The notes beneath the pieces were generated by a model. That model did no database searches. It saw only the letters and a program-made list of their open reading frames with translations, and was not told the DNA's origin. A DNA stretch of 64,000 nt, taken from Phycomyces nitens (Eukaryota; Mucoromycota; Mucoromycetes; Mucorales; Phycomycetaceae). Location: positions 930,001-994,000 of the forward strand of contig JAHRBC010000008.1 in assembly GCA_022702545.1 (NCBI GenBank). Direction: 5' to 3'. Made by a program: the position numbers and the translations under genes. Of this stretch, positions 11,563-21,937 are shown in pieces (position 1 is the first letter of the stretch; every line of letters starts with the position of its first letter).

Positions 11563-11916
11563 TTATGATGAGCGATAGGCAGCTGGGCGAATGCAGACAG
11601 TGACCGAGGGGTGATCAAAGATAAGTGCATCGAGAGCCATGGATTTTTCAGATGCTTGAAAGTGCTCGTCATCAGAAAAGTCTGAAAGATAGGAGTCATT
11701 GGAAATCGTCGATGAAGATGAGATCAAAGAAGGTGGGACTGTGTTTTGTACTTTGCTGCAGCTAAAGGCTTTCTTGACTGAAGTGAGACTTTTGATGCAT
11801 TGGCCCATTGAAGATGTGAATGAAGAACGGGATTTGGTGGTTGTGTTGGAGGTCTTTTGGGATTGGCGGCGCTGGCACTTTGAGAGGATGCGTTTTTGGA
11901 TAGAGAAGATTTGCAT
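11563..11916 (-). CDS. Small Ser/Thr-rich hypothetical protein
   Basis: Single-exon frame of 117 residues. I chose the ATG at 11916 rather than upstream ones because a TATA box (TATATAAAG, 11984-11976) lies 60 bases before it, so the transcript should begin just ahead of this ATG. The product is basic and Ser/Thr-rich at the start (KRILSKCQRRQSQKTS), has a serine run SLISSSSTISNDSYLSDFSD, an acidic patch and a hydrophobic tail containing DHPSVTVCIRPAAYRSS. There is no signal peptide or membrane helix. I do not recognise the family. The good promoter and GC content above the surroundings support a real gene; function unknown. Confidence 0.55.
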   Translation of the reverse strand: MQIFSIQKRILSKCQRRQSQKTSNTTTKSRSSFTSSMGQCIKSLTSVKKAFSCSKVQNTVPPSLISSSSTISNDSYLSDFSDDEHFQASEKSMALDALIFDHPSVTVCIRPAAYRSS

Positions 11917-11975
11917 TGTAGAGTGTGAAGATGTGAAGATGTGTAATATTAAAGGAAAGTGCAAAAATGTCGAGT

Positions 11976-11984
11976 CTTTATATA
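11976..11984 (-). promoter_or_regulatory. TATA box of the small hypothetical gene
   Basis: TATATAAAG on the minus strand, 60 bases before the ATG at 11916, in the usual position for a fungal TATA box. Confidence 0.55.
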
Positions 11985-12739
11985 CTATCCAGAAAGGCCC
12001 GTGCATTTGGGTAGAATCAAGGGTTTCATGCTTCTTCTTCACTTTATTGCCATTTTTAGGCCCAAGACAAGGGGCCATCAAATCTGATGGTTGGCATCTA
12101 TCGGAAAATACACCCAAAATCCTGATCTCCAAAACCACAGCCAAAATCCATGATCATGATCCTTGATCTATAGTTGCCCCCTATTGAAAATCGAAGATGG
12201 CCTGTCTCCTATACCAGCTGGTTCACGTCACCTTTTTTTTTTTGGTGCAGAATGATTCTTATTGATCTTAGGTCTTTGGTAGCTGCCAAGATTGATACTC
12301 TTATTTGTGTAGAACAGAAGTCCATACTGTTAAATTGTCATTTATATATTATATAAATCCCATTACAAGCATTTTTTATGGATTAAAATTGGCATTTATT
12401 GTATGACATATTACTTAAAGGGAATATGAGAGGCATCAACACTTGAATAGTGTAGTTTTATAGCACCCAAATCTTTAGTATCAGTCAGTCGTTTTAACTG
12501 ACACATTTTACAGAAACAACAACTAGTGTAAGGTTTGAATAAAAATTCAAACGAGTGAGAGCCATAGATATACACTCGTATATGTATATTACCAGTTTTA
12601 TCAATTAGACTACATGTAAGTTCATAGTGCATCAAATGCTTATAGTCATTTAACAGAGACTTTTATTCATAAGATTACGGCTTGTAATAGACACACCAGG
12701 ACCAATATATAAGTGTAATTTACTAATGACCGTGGCAAG

Positions 12740-13310
12740 TTTATGTCTCAGGAACAGTTACAAATCAAGCCCACATACAATTCACACTGTTACCTTGGAT
12801 ACTAAGAAACCAATATATCTCACTTGGGAAAAAAGCTTAAATCTATGTTCATCACTCCAGATATGACCCCATTGTTTGTTGTTGTTTTTTTTTTGGAGTG
12901 ATGTGCAAAGGCTAGACCCTTATTTTTATGCCCTTTAAATAGCTGGAGATTAAATACAGTACGACAAGACGACATCCCCATTCTAAGAGTGGTACGGGAA
13001 ATGGATAGCCTAGGAGATGTAATTGCCCATTGAGCCTCTCATGGTGTTTGACAGGTTTCCGAGCGTAGTCCTACGATTATTTTTCATTTCATTCTTAAAC
13101 TGACGTAAATTTCGCTCATTAGGAATCTTTGAACGTCCTTTCGCTTTTTGGCAAATGCAGTGCCTGTCTTGTAAATCTGTATGGTTCTTTGGACAGTTGC
13201 TTTGGGTATACTAGTTTTGGTTGAAATAACAGAATGTGAAATGACATGAGCCCCTCCAATAATCAAACCTTTCTGGTAATCTGGTGAGACACGAGGGATT
13301 CCAATGAGAA
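12740..13310 (-). mobile_element. Dead Tc1/mariner element, copy 2 (5' part)
   Basis: The stretch at about 13105-13280 is nearly identical to 7365-7535 of copy 1 and encodes the same helix-turn-helix relic (SIPKATVQRTIQIYK). Further down the minus strand are a more diverged HTH2 region and the first DDE block IWSDEHRFKLFS at about 12865. The second aspartate block and C-terminus present in copy 1 are absent, so this copy is truncated at about 12740. Frameshifts and stops break it. Confidence 0.8.
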
Positions 13311-13976
13311 TAAGAATGTAGTATTAATATTGTTAAATAAATTGGAATACTAAAGGGAGTAGTGTGTTTTAAAATGATATATTTCTCAAAGAGTGCGTGA
13401 CGGAGGTCAACGTTGAAGTCATAAGTCAGTACCATAGTTGGGCAACCACTATTAACAGTAATATGCTATCTGGAGGAGTTTGAATGATGACTCATTATTA
13501 AAGGAAAGGGGCCGCATTTTGGTTGTCAATACTTCTTTACTCTTTACGCATCACAATCTACATCATTAGAATCACTTTAACTCTTTGAACCGTCTTTTTT
13601 CCTTGTTTGGGAGCAGACTTTGGTAAATAAATAAAGTCTCCAAACGCGGAAATCTATCAAACCAAAGTCGATTAAGAATATGCTTAGAATCAGTAAAGTC
13701 TCTAAACTAAATCCATATTGTATAAATCTTTCTAACGAGAGTTTAATACAGCTCAAACAAACTGGCAACAGTCGGCTCTATTCTACTTTTTACATGGACA
13801 TTTCAGAAATATTAATTTTGAACAAACGGTGTCAAACATGGATTGTTGTTCATGAGAACTCTCTTTTTTGCTTTGGTTTTTATCTGGCAGAGAAAGTAAA
13901 TGAAGCACACTTCCATGATTTATGTGTTGACTTGTATCTTACACTTTCTTGTTAATTCCTATAGTCTGTGACTTGG

Positions 13977-13996
13977 TTTCCGCTGTGTTGATTTAA
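13977..13996 (+). repeat. Shared 20-base motif upstream of the resolvase-like gene
   Basis: TTTCCGCTGTGTTGATTTAA, matched at 19893-19912 with one difference (C for T). Both copies lie on the same strand just before an orphan spliced gene, and the match is followed in each by a short ATCCCCC run. It may be an element end or a shared promoter block. Confidence 0.6.
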
Positions 13997-14114
13997 CTAC
14001 ATCCCCCAAAGTAGGACACCCAAAATATACACCCTAAAAAAGAGGGACAGGTGTTGCATCTTTTTTGTGTTGATTTTGTTACTTGGAGATAACTTTTTAC
14101 CTAACACGTATAAC

Positions 14115-15363
14115 ATGTCATTGAAAAACCATATTATCACACACGGTGAAGCGGCCTGTCTCGTGCTCGATCTTGAACCTACGGAACTCAATCAACAAAG
14201 AGCGAGCGAAGAATTCGACACGTACAAGGTCGATGTTGTTTACGATCGCAATGGTGGACCTCTCAAACCTTTTGCCATGGGGAGAACGCTGATCGCAAAA
14301 CGTCCGTATACATATCTAACGTACCCGAGACTATCAGCAACCAATAAGCCAATGGAAGCAACAGGTGTGAATAGTGACAATCAGATCAGTATTAGCCTTG
14401 ACATCAGTGGTGTTGATGACAACAACAAGGGCAAAAACGAGGTCAATAATGACGATAATGACAGTATTTCCAGTGCGGAGACTAGCGAAAACTATAGTCG
14501 AACATCAATTATGGCATTAACCAACTCTCTGTACTTCAAAGAAGTTCAAACGAAGAGTTTATTTGATTATGGGTTCTACACGACACGGCATATTTATGAT
14601 GATCTAACAACTCATTTGCCTCGATTGCATAATCTTGTTACCTTTGGAGCTTTCAGTAAATTGATTACGGACGCTAACTTTGGACCTAGAACGTCGGCAC
14701 GTGTGAATGGCAAGCCTGTTAAAGGCCGTCTACTTTATAAAATCAAGGACATTGCATTGGGCAAAATCAATGAAACAACACCAGCCTTTCGGCAAGAGCT
14801 GGATAATCGTGGCCACAATTGGGTCATGGTTGGTTATGTTCGAAAGTCAATCACCAAAGAATCAGATGACAATACAACAAGACTATTGCAATTGATGATC
14901 AACAAATTGCAAAATCGTTGTTTTTGTTCCCGGATATATGCCTCTCCAAATAGTCCAACATCCAAATCTATCATGGAAAGGGACTTTGACATGAACACCA
15001 GAGACGCTAAAATAATGAATAGCCTGATAGGCTGTGACGGCAACGCGCAACAGATGATGCATTTTCTGACACACACCACCAAACGTGTCCAACTCTGCGT
15101 CATATCTTATGCTGGACTGTCGAATAGACCAGATGATGTGGAATGTTTCCTGCAGTAAAAAAGAGAGAAAGGAATTAAAACGAGTCAACTCACATTTTTT
15201 TTTACTTATAATCAACCATAGTGCATGCAAGATGGTAAAGGTTTTGACAGTTGACCACGATTCCCATATTGAATCGATTGATCGATACGCATTGTTGCAT
15301 GGAAACAAAGAAAATCTTCAAAAATTCAAGTCTCGAAATGGGTGTATCAAGCGATCCAAATGA
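14115..15363 (+). CDS. Orphan spliced gene with serine-resolvase-like C-terminal domain
   Basis: Two exons (14115-15154 and 15222-15363) join in frame across an intron with GTAAAA..ATAG ends, giving a protein of about 393 residues. The start is ATG AGT...-like MSLKNHIITHG; an alternative ATG lies 48 bases upstream. The N-terminal third is unfamiliar, and a low-complexity Asn/Asp/Ser stretch follows at about residues 100-135. From about residue 240 the sequence resembles the catalytic fold of serine recombinases: MVGYVRKSITKE (YxRxS with the Arg and catalytic Ser), a helix rich in Leu/Gln, IYASPNSPTSKSIMERD, and VQLCVISYAGLSNRPDDV where resolvases have the DRLGR strand-helix. The second motif has lost its arginines, so normal catalysis is doubtful. 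It lies in transposon-rich DNA, so it may be a mobile-element gene or a domesticated one. The resolvase relation is inference from motif spacing. Confidence 0.6.
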
Positions 15364-15369
15364 TGGTGC

Positions 15370-16640
15370 TTTGAGCCATTGAGACGGTTGGCGTGGTGGT
15401 TAGTCGCTGCTACCTTGAAAGCCAAAGGCCAGGCAAAAGAGGAAAGAGAGCAGGAGCAGGTGAATGGCAGTAGAGGACATAATAGACGAGATTTTGTGAA
15501 TAATAACAAACTATCTATTTACCTCATTAAAAACACTTTCACTTCTCAATTATTGGAAACTGATTCTCATCCCCATACGCCTAGTCATAAATATTATTTG
15601 ACGCGTCCCAACCCCCTACTGAGTACAGGTATATTGTCTAGAAAACACATCCTCTTAACAGTAATTTATTGTCCATCGTTACCATGCATCCAATTGAAAT
15701 AATTAGAAAGTCGTGTACATATCAAACATTTTTTTGTAAATAAACATTATCTTTCGTTTCCTTCAAAAGTTCTCTATTCTCAAAGGCTCTTTCAGAATCT
15801 CTTTGGTTTCATCTGTATGAGTTAATCATAGGTTATTTTCATACCCATATCTTTTATTGTTCTTTTATACCTACCCTCATCTTATGTCACTTTCATATGC
15901 TTTATTCCATACTTGTACCCTCTGTTCAGTTTGAGAAAAAAAATGTCTGGTTATTTTTTTTGACCGACGTTTTGCTAAAACAATGCAAGGGCTTCTTGAA
16001 TTCTACCCTTTAGTCACAGTGATCTTCAAGTACAAATAATAGTGACATATCTGTGATAGCTAATTTCTCCTGAATTTAACACCATACTATACCATTATGA
16101 ACATCTATTAGGTTTGCATAAAAGAGTATATTTCTTAGCAGCTGAATCACAAATTCATCAGATCATGACAACTGGCTATGAGGGATACAATCGGTGAAAC
16201 AAGATTTGTTATAGTTCACGGGGAAAGCAATGGAGGGGTAGAAAATAGACAGTAAGTAAATACTTTGAGACTGTATATAAGCTTGTCTTTATTATGATAC
16301 AATGTGCCACTCTTTATATATTCTTTTTTAATGTGCTTTTGCACAAGATCTTGGACTTCCTGATACGTGGTCCTTTACCACATTAAGATATTATCTGATA
16401 AGCTTCTGAGCTCAACGTCTGTGTTATTATTATTCTGATGCGTTGCTATAATTTCCTTCTAGTACCTTATTAGCTCTCAGCTAGTCTATACTTATAGCTT
16501 ATGTATATGTAAAATATACATTAATAAGGCTGGATCACCACAAGATTAACTGAAATAAAGACATACACCATCCTGTAGCAAGGATTAGCTGCTTCGTGAG
16601 ATCTCAGGAAATAGTGGCAGAAATGGTAGGAAAGTGGGCC
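15370..16640. other. AT-rich spacer with no supported gene
   Basis: Contains many poly-T/poly-A tracts. The open frame at 15379-15702 has no recognisable domain and I do not support it as a gene. Confidence 0.4.
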
Positions 16641-16655
16641 GAAAGGTTAAGACAA

Positions 16656-17458
16656 TTCAAGTCACTTGGTGGTGTTGTTGTAATCACTTGGCAATGTTGG
16701 CGTAGTCACTTGGTGGTGTTGGTGTAGTCACTTGGTGGTGTTGGTGTAGTCACTTGGTGGTGTTGGTGTAGTCACTTGGTGGTGTTGGTGTAGTCACTTG
16801 GCGATGTTTTGTAGTCACTTGGTGGTGTTGGTGTAGTCACTTGGTGATGTTGGTGTAGTCACCTGGTGATGTTGGTGTAGTCACTTGGTGATGTTGGTGC
16901 AGTCACTTGGTGGTGCTGGTGTAGTCACTTGGCGATGTTTTGTAGTCACTTGGCGATGTTTTGTAGTCACTTGGCGATGTTTTGTAGTCACTTGGCGATG
17001 TTTTGTAGTCACTTGGCGATGTTTGTAGTCAGTTGGTGGTGCTGGCGTAGTCACTTGGCGATGTTGGTGTAGTCACTTGGCGATGTTGGTGTAGTCACTT
17101 GGCGATGTTGGTGTAGTCACTTGGCGATGTTTTGTAGTCACTTGGTGATGTTGGTGTAGTCACTTGACGATGTTTTGTAGTCACTTGGCGATGTTGGCGT
17201 AGTCACTTGGTGGTGTGGTGTAGTCACTTGGCAATGTTTTGTAGTCACTTGGTGGTGCTGGTGTAGTCACTTGGCAATGTTTTGTAGTCACTTGGCAATG
17301 TTTTGTAGTCACTTGGTGGTGCTGGTGTAGTCACTTGGTTGTGCTGGTGTAGTCACTTGGTTGTGTTGGTGTAGTCACTTGGTTGTGCTGGTGTAGTCAC
17401 TTGGTGGTGCTGGCGTAGTCACTTGGCGATGTTGGTGTAGTCACTTGGCAATGTTGGT
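16656..17458. repeat. Minisatellite, about 37 copies of a 21-22-base unit
   Basis: Tandem array built on TAGTCACTTGGNNNTGTT with a short variable tail. Two main unit types alternate in blocks: a GGTGGTG(T/C)TGGTG type and a GGCGATGTTTTG type. The array begins imperfectly at about 16656 and ends abruptly near 17458. Blocks of the same variant side by side point to local duplication by slippage or unequal exchange. No frame is open across it. Confidence 0.95.
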
Positions 17459-17899
17459 GAAAATACAATACTCATGTTATATTATGGCGTCTTCTACTAT
17501 ATAACAAGACCCATCTACATGGGAACATCTTGATATCAGCCACACAAATACTACCCCAATGTAACCAGCTCTACTCACTCCAGCTACGCTAATCACTTCA
17601 ATCAATCGACCAGCCTTGTTGTATTCCTCTTAATTTACGTAATCTGCCCTGACTTTTCGCAATATTATCATACTAGGATCAAATGATCTTATGGAAGATC
17701 TTTGTATTTGGTGAATAGTTACCAGCCCATTCCGCGTCTACTCTAATACTCCTATGGAATTCTCTTTTTAATGAGCTGCCTTTTTCACGCTGTTCTCCAA
17801 TATTTTTCATATAGATAGTGTAGGTTGGAAAATTGTCATTAAGATGAGCACCCTGAATGTACTCTACCTGAACTCTAAAGATGTCTGCACTCGAGCCTG

Positions 17900-19800
17900 T
17901 CATGTAGGATTTGGCTATAACAACACTACTGCCTTTGCCTCCCCTGTTATTGCTAGTTCGGCTATTTTTTTCTTCGTTGAACCTGTCCAAACTCCCTTAT
18001 TACGCCCCACAATATTATGTTAAATTGACTACCAAACTGCGCAGTGCTCTTGCAAAATATGGTTACGTCCACGATATGTTTGTCAATACCATTTTTTGGC
18101 TCATGGATGTCACTTGTTATGGCTACGTATAACGCCCTTTTAACAAAGGTACTCTCCTTTTTCTCAGGTTCAAACGAGTTACAATGACAAGACTACCTTC
18201 ATGACCACTTGGCTCAACATGGGAACTCACTCCTCTCACTGTCAAACTATGGGACATGACCTTGAAAAATACCACATTTACCCTAGCAAAACACGATCAT
18301 GTTACGGGTGCTACCAAGATGCTTGTGTGCTTTCCAGTTGTATCCAAAAGCCACTTTGAGCTTCTTGATCCTTGACTCTCTTCTACTGTATCTCAGGATA
18401 ATTCTAAAGACTTCAAACACGTTCCCAACAAGAAGACTGATTATTCTCCAGTAGAGGGAATTGAGACTGGACCAACACAGCTTGAGCTCTCAAAGAGAGA
18501 GATAATTCAAGTCAAATTTCCTGAAATTCTTACAGTATATATGATATACAGGGAAACTGTCCTAGAGGATGATCCTGATATTAATGATCAAGTCATGGAA
18601 ACAGTAGACAACCACTTTGAGAATGTTATAGGAGAGGAAAATATTTTCATGTAGGGTATCCCACACTCCCTCCAATAATCTACGAGAAAGATTGTATCTA
18701 TGAATTACCATGGATTAGTTAAAGCCAACCACCCGCAAGAACGCCAAGTTTTTATAACACATCTTCATTCCTGCGAAATTAATTTACTAAACCTTCAAGA
18801 AACCCATGCCAATACTGAACATCTTCAATAGATGTTTCGTAAACAATTCCATATACAATACTCCTCATAGTTCCAACATCGCGGCCTAGTTTCCCTTTCT
18901 CCACATATCTCTTTTGTCAACCCTATCTTTAGTCCATGCGGCCGCTGTATTTCGACCACAGCCATGTATTCTAACAATGTCTTATCATCTCGTGTATGTG
19001 TTGTCTATGCTCTTGCCATCTATAGAGAGTATTTCTCTTTCCTTTTCTCTCTACTAGATTTACCAGGACTGCTTCCTTCTAGCCCACCTTCATTTGTATT
19101 CTTTGGCGATCTTAATTATACCTACCAATCTACCTCCTCTCATCCTTGCAAGGCCCCTTCAGAATGGTTGAATTATATTTCTAATCACTTTGTGGACTGT
19201 TTCACAGCTAGTGAAGAAACTCCCTCCCTAATATTTCACCATAATTCTCACTCTTCATCAATCTATTACATATTTGCCTCGCAAGGTCTAGCTCCCTCTT
19301 CCCAATATTCGTCTGTGACAAATATCCATCCCTCCTGGTCTGATCACTACATGGTGTCTGCCACTTTTAAGCTTGTATCTGACCACAAAACCGGAAAATG
19401 GTTGTTACGTGCAGACCCTCGTTTGCCCGCAACTCCTTCTGCTCACATATCTTGGCCTAAATAGAACGCGCTTTTTCTTGCCACTAATGCCATTACACCA
19501 GCTACTTCCTTGTTTTCCCGCCTATAAGCTGACGAACAGAATGATCAATGCCCATTTCCTGTCTAGCTAACAAGTAATTCCCATACATTTCTTATTTTAC
19601 AAAACACGAAATCCAAAAACAAGCTGTGACCCCTCAAGTATTTTGACAAGAGTCCCACCAATAAACCAGAGCTCCGCTCCTTGCAAACAAAAAAATCATG
19701 TTTTGGACATGCAGTAATGGCTCATTTTAGCAAGAGCAAGGCATGCAAGACATGTGTTTCTACAAGTGATCAAAAACCCTTCAATACTGTTTTTATGGTA
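17900..19800 (+). mobile_element. Degenerate non-LTR (LINE) retrotransposon, ORF1 and endonuclease remnants
   Basis: The clearest part is an AP-endonuclease-like domain of the kind LINE ORF2 proteins begin with. Reading the plus strand from about 18700: MNYHGLVKANHPQERQVF, LLNLQETHAN (conserved Glu), then from 18964 an open frame of 166 residues with FVFFGDLNY (the GDxN motif) and HPSWSDHYMVSATF (the SDH catalytic motif). In-frame stops before 18964 break the N-terminus. Upstream, 17950-18655 holds fragments that may be ORF1. No reverse transcriptase is present; the sequence fades out after 19465-19800. This is a truncated, inactive copy. Confidence 0.75.
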
Positions 19801-19892
19801 CGATTAGAAAATAAATAGTTTGCCAAGACATCGCAGTCAATGTGATTGCTCATGTTACATGGTCTATAGTATTCTTGTAGTCCATTACTTGC

Positions 19893-19912
19893 TTTCCGCT
19901 GTGTCGATTTAA
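19893..19912 (+). repeat. Second copy of the shared 20-base motif
   Basis: TTTCCGCTGTGTCGATTTAA, matching 13977-13996. Here it immediately precedes the open frame of the second orphan gene. Confidence 0.6.
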
Positions 19913-19913
19913 T

Positions 19914-20709
19914 GGAATCCCCCGTCGTGCACTCTATACTTTGAATCTAGAGAAGAAGCCGAGAATCATGTGAATTACAGGCATTTGCATCAGAATCCAT
20001 CGTCATCCGTTGCTTATCAACACCACTCTCATTCCAAAAGTCAAGACACCAGCCATGATGGGACTTCCTCTCATTCAATTTCACCATTAACATACAACCT
20101 TGCCACCAATGAATCCTCTGTCTGGGAGGAACAAACAGATTTCCAATACTCCTCTCAACTTGATTCAAATCAATACTCACCCCAACTCCTAGCTGAGCGA
20201 TATTTCATTAACAATTTCGACGTATCGGATGCATTTTATCAATTCCAGAAATCCGTCGTCATCGAAAAAGACAGTTTCCTAATAGAGTCACACGTATACC
20301 ATATCTTGTAAGCAATCAAGGCAAAATATCACTTTCTTTTTTCTTATTGTCTTGATATAGGGCCATGGCCTCTATTCTATTAATCAAACCTGACCTGATG
20401 CATAATGGCATTGTACGCATGTCTGGTCGCCAAAATATCCGCCTGCTCCAAGAGCATGTACGGTGTAAATTTGGCCTTGGTTACTATGGTGACCAGTTTG
20501 ACGTCGATCTGCTTAAGGTCCTAGAGAGCATTGTATCCAAGGCTCATTATCGGCAGATTATGTGTTTTGATACCTGTCTTGAATTATGGACTATGGCCAA
20601 GAGGGCATTAAATCTATTGCCAGAGAAAGACATATTCACAGAAATCAGAAAACATAAACTGTGTGCCCGACACCTTGTCCCTGTATTCCAACTTTTATTT
20701 GATAATTGA
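19914..20709 (+). CDS. Orphan two-exon gene, start unresolved
   Basis: An open frame from 19914 to 20308 has no ATG but joins in frame across an intron at about 20309-20360 (GTAAGC..ATAG) to an exon ending at 20709. The first part is Ser/His/Gln-rich and looks disordered. From about ERYFINNFDVSDAFYQF onward it looks folded and helical, with LQEHVRCKFGLGYYGDQF and LEDIF-like leucine-rich helices; the end is LVPVFQLLFDN. I do not recognise the family. Either an upstream exon supplies the ATG or this is a pseudogene. The same upstream motif as the 14115 gene suggests the two belong to one element family or share a promoter. Confidence 0.4.
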
Positions 20710-21900
20710 GAAAATAATGCGTATTTCTGGTGAACAGGTACCACAAATTATGGTGCAAAAATCAAAAACTATAAGCATTTATTCTATAATTAAAATCATA
20801 TAAAAAACTCTTGTCCGAATTACTTTTGCAACTTTTGTCTACTGTTTATCTATAATCTTTATATACATGTTAATGTGGCTTTCTTGTATAATAAACATTA
20901 AATGATCAATATATTCGATTGACCATGTAAATATCACAGGATTAGAGTCTCTTTCTAGAGATTTATTTATTAGGAATTAACCACAACTTTTATTGTTTGA
21001 ATAGAGAATAGCTCTTTGTAAGGAAATTGGGTACTCATTTCGAATGTCTGTAAAATAAAGAGAAGCGGCTGAGCCTTCCCCCCTTCTTCTTCTTTTATAT
21101 TGAAAACATTTTTGCACGACTTTTCCAAAATGACAGTGATCAACCAGGCTATGAAATACCCAATATCTCCCACCCAACTACCTATGTGTTGATGTCGTTG
21201 GGCCAAAGAAAAAGACAAAAGGACCATCAAGGCAATACCTATCCGGTCACATCTCAGTATTATTTTATGCTTTCCGAGATCACCCTACCAGCCAAGTATG
21301 AATATCGATATCATCTCTTCTTGAGTGAGAATACTTACCTTTCCGTACCCCACCATGCAGTCCGATTACTGACCTGGTCTTTATTCCTATTAAATAGTCG
21401 CCTGGTAATTCAAAGAAGTCTCAACAGCACAACAGACACTGAGTTTACCGGCCAGGTCAAAATACAAAGAGGATCATGCAATGCTTTAATCCAATAAATA
21501 ACCGTTGTTCTGTTAGCAAAAGGTACCACCTATAATTTACTATAGAGGAAACCCTAATTTTTCCCGCCAACCCTTACCAGAATGACCACCAGCTGGATGA
21601 TCAAAGAATCAATAATATAAAATATATATAAAAATAAATAACCTTTTTATTCTTTTCGCTATTTAAAAATAAAAATAAAAAGATGATTGCAGCAACTGTT
21701 GCTTTTCTGTTGCTCTCGTCCATCTAGTAAAAATAATAATAATGAATGAGGGGCAGGAAAGCTTTGGAAAGCTTAATGTGACGTTCTAATTGATTATCCA
21801 AAAGCCCTATCCTTTTTCTTTTTTTTTATTGCTCTGTTTTTCAGTCCTTGATTGACATTGTCGATTCCTCTTTTTTATATTCTTCTTCTTCTTCTTTTAC
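20710..21900. other. Spacer with no supported gene
   Basis: AT-rich. Overlapping small frames at 20970-21230 (minus) and 21186-21497 (plus) have no recognisable domain. The last 300 bases are the likely promoter and leader of the transporter that starts at 21938, with pyrimidine-rich tracts at about 21810-21900. Confidence 0.4.
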
Positions 21901-21937
21901 GGTCCTTGTCTCAAGATTAGGTTGTTTATTTGAAATT

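Noticed and set aside
11699..12166. A 155-codon plus-strand frame
   Set aside because: It is antisense to the small hypothetical gene and its promoter.
15379..15702. A 107-codon plus-strand frame after the resolvase-like gene
   Set aside because: No domain and no plausible splice link to the gene ending at 15363.
16656..17458. CRISPR-like array
   Set aside because: The units are directly adjacent with no unique spacers and the DNA is eukaryotic, so it is a minisatellite.
17679..17990. A 103-codon minus-strand frame at the start of the LINE remnant
   Set aside because: The plus strand carries the LINE-like reading; this frame has no known domain.
20970..21497. Two overlapping frames on opposite strands
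   Set aside because: Neither shows a family motif or splice context; they cannot both be real and neither is favoured.
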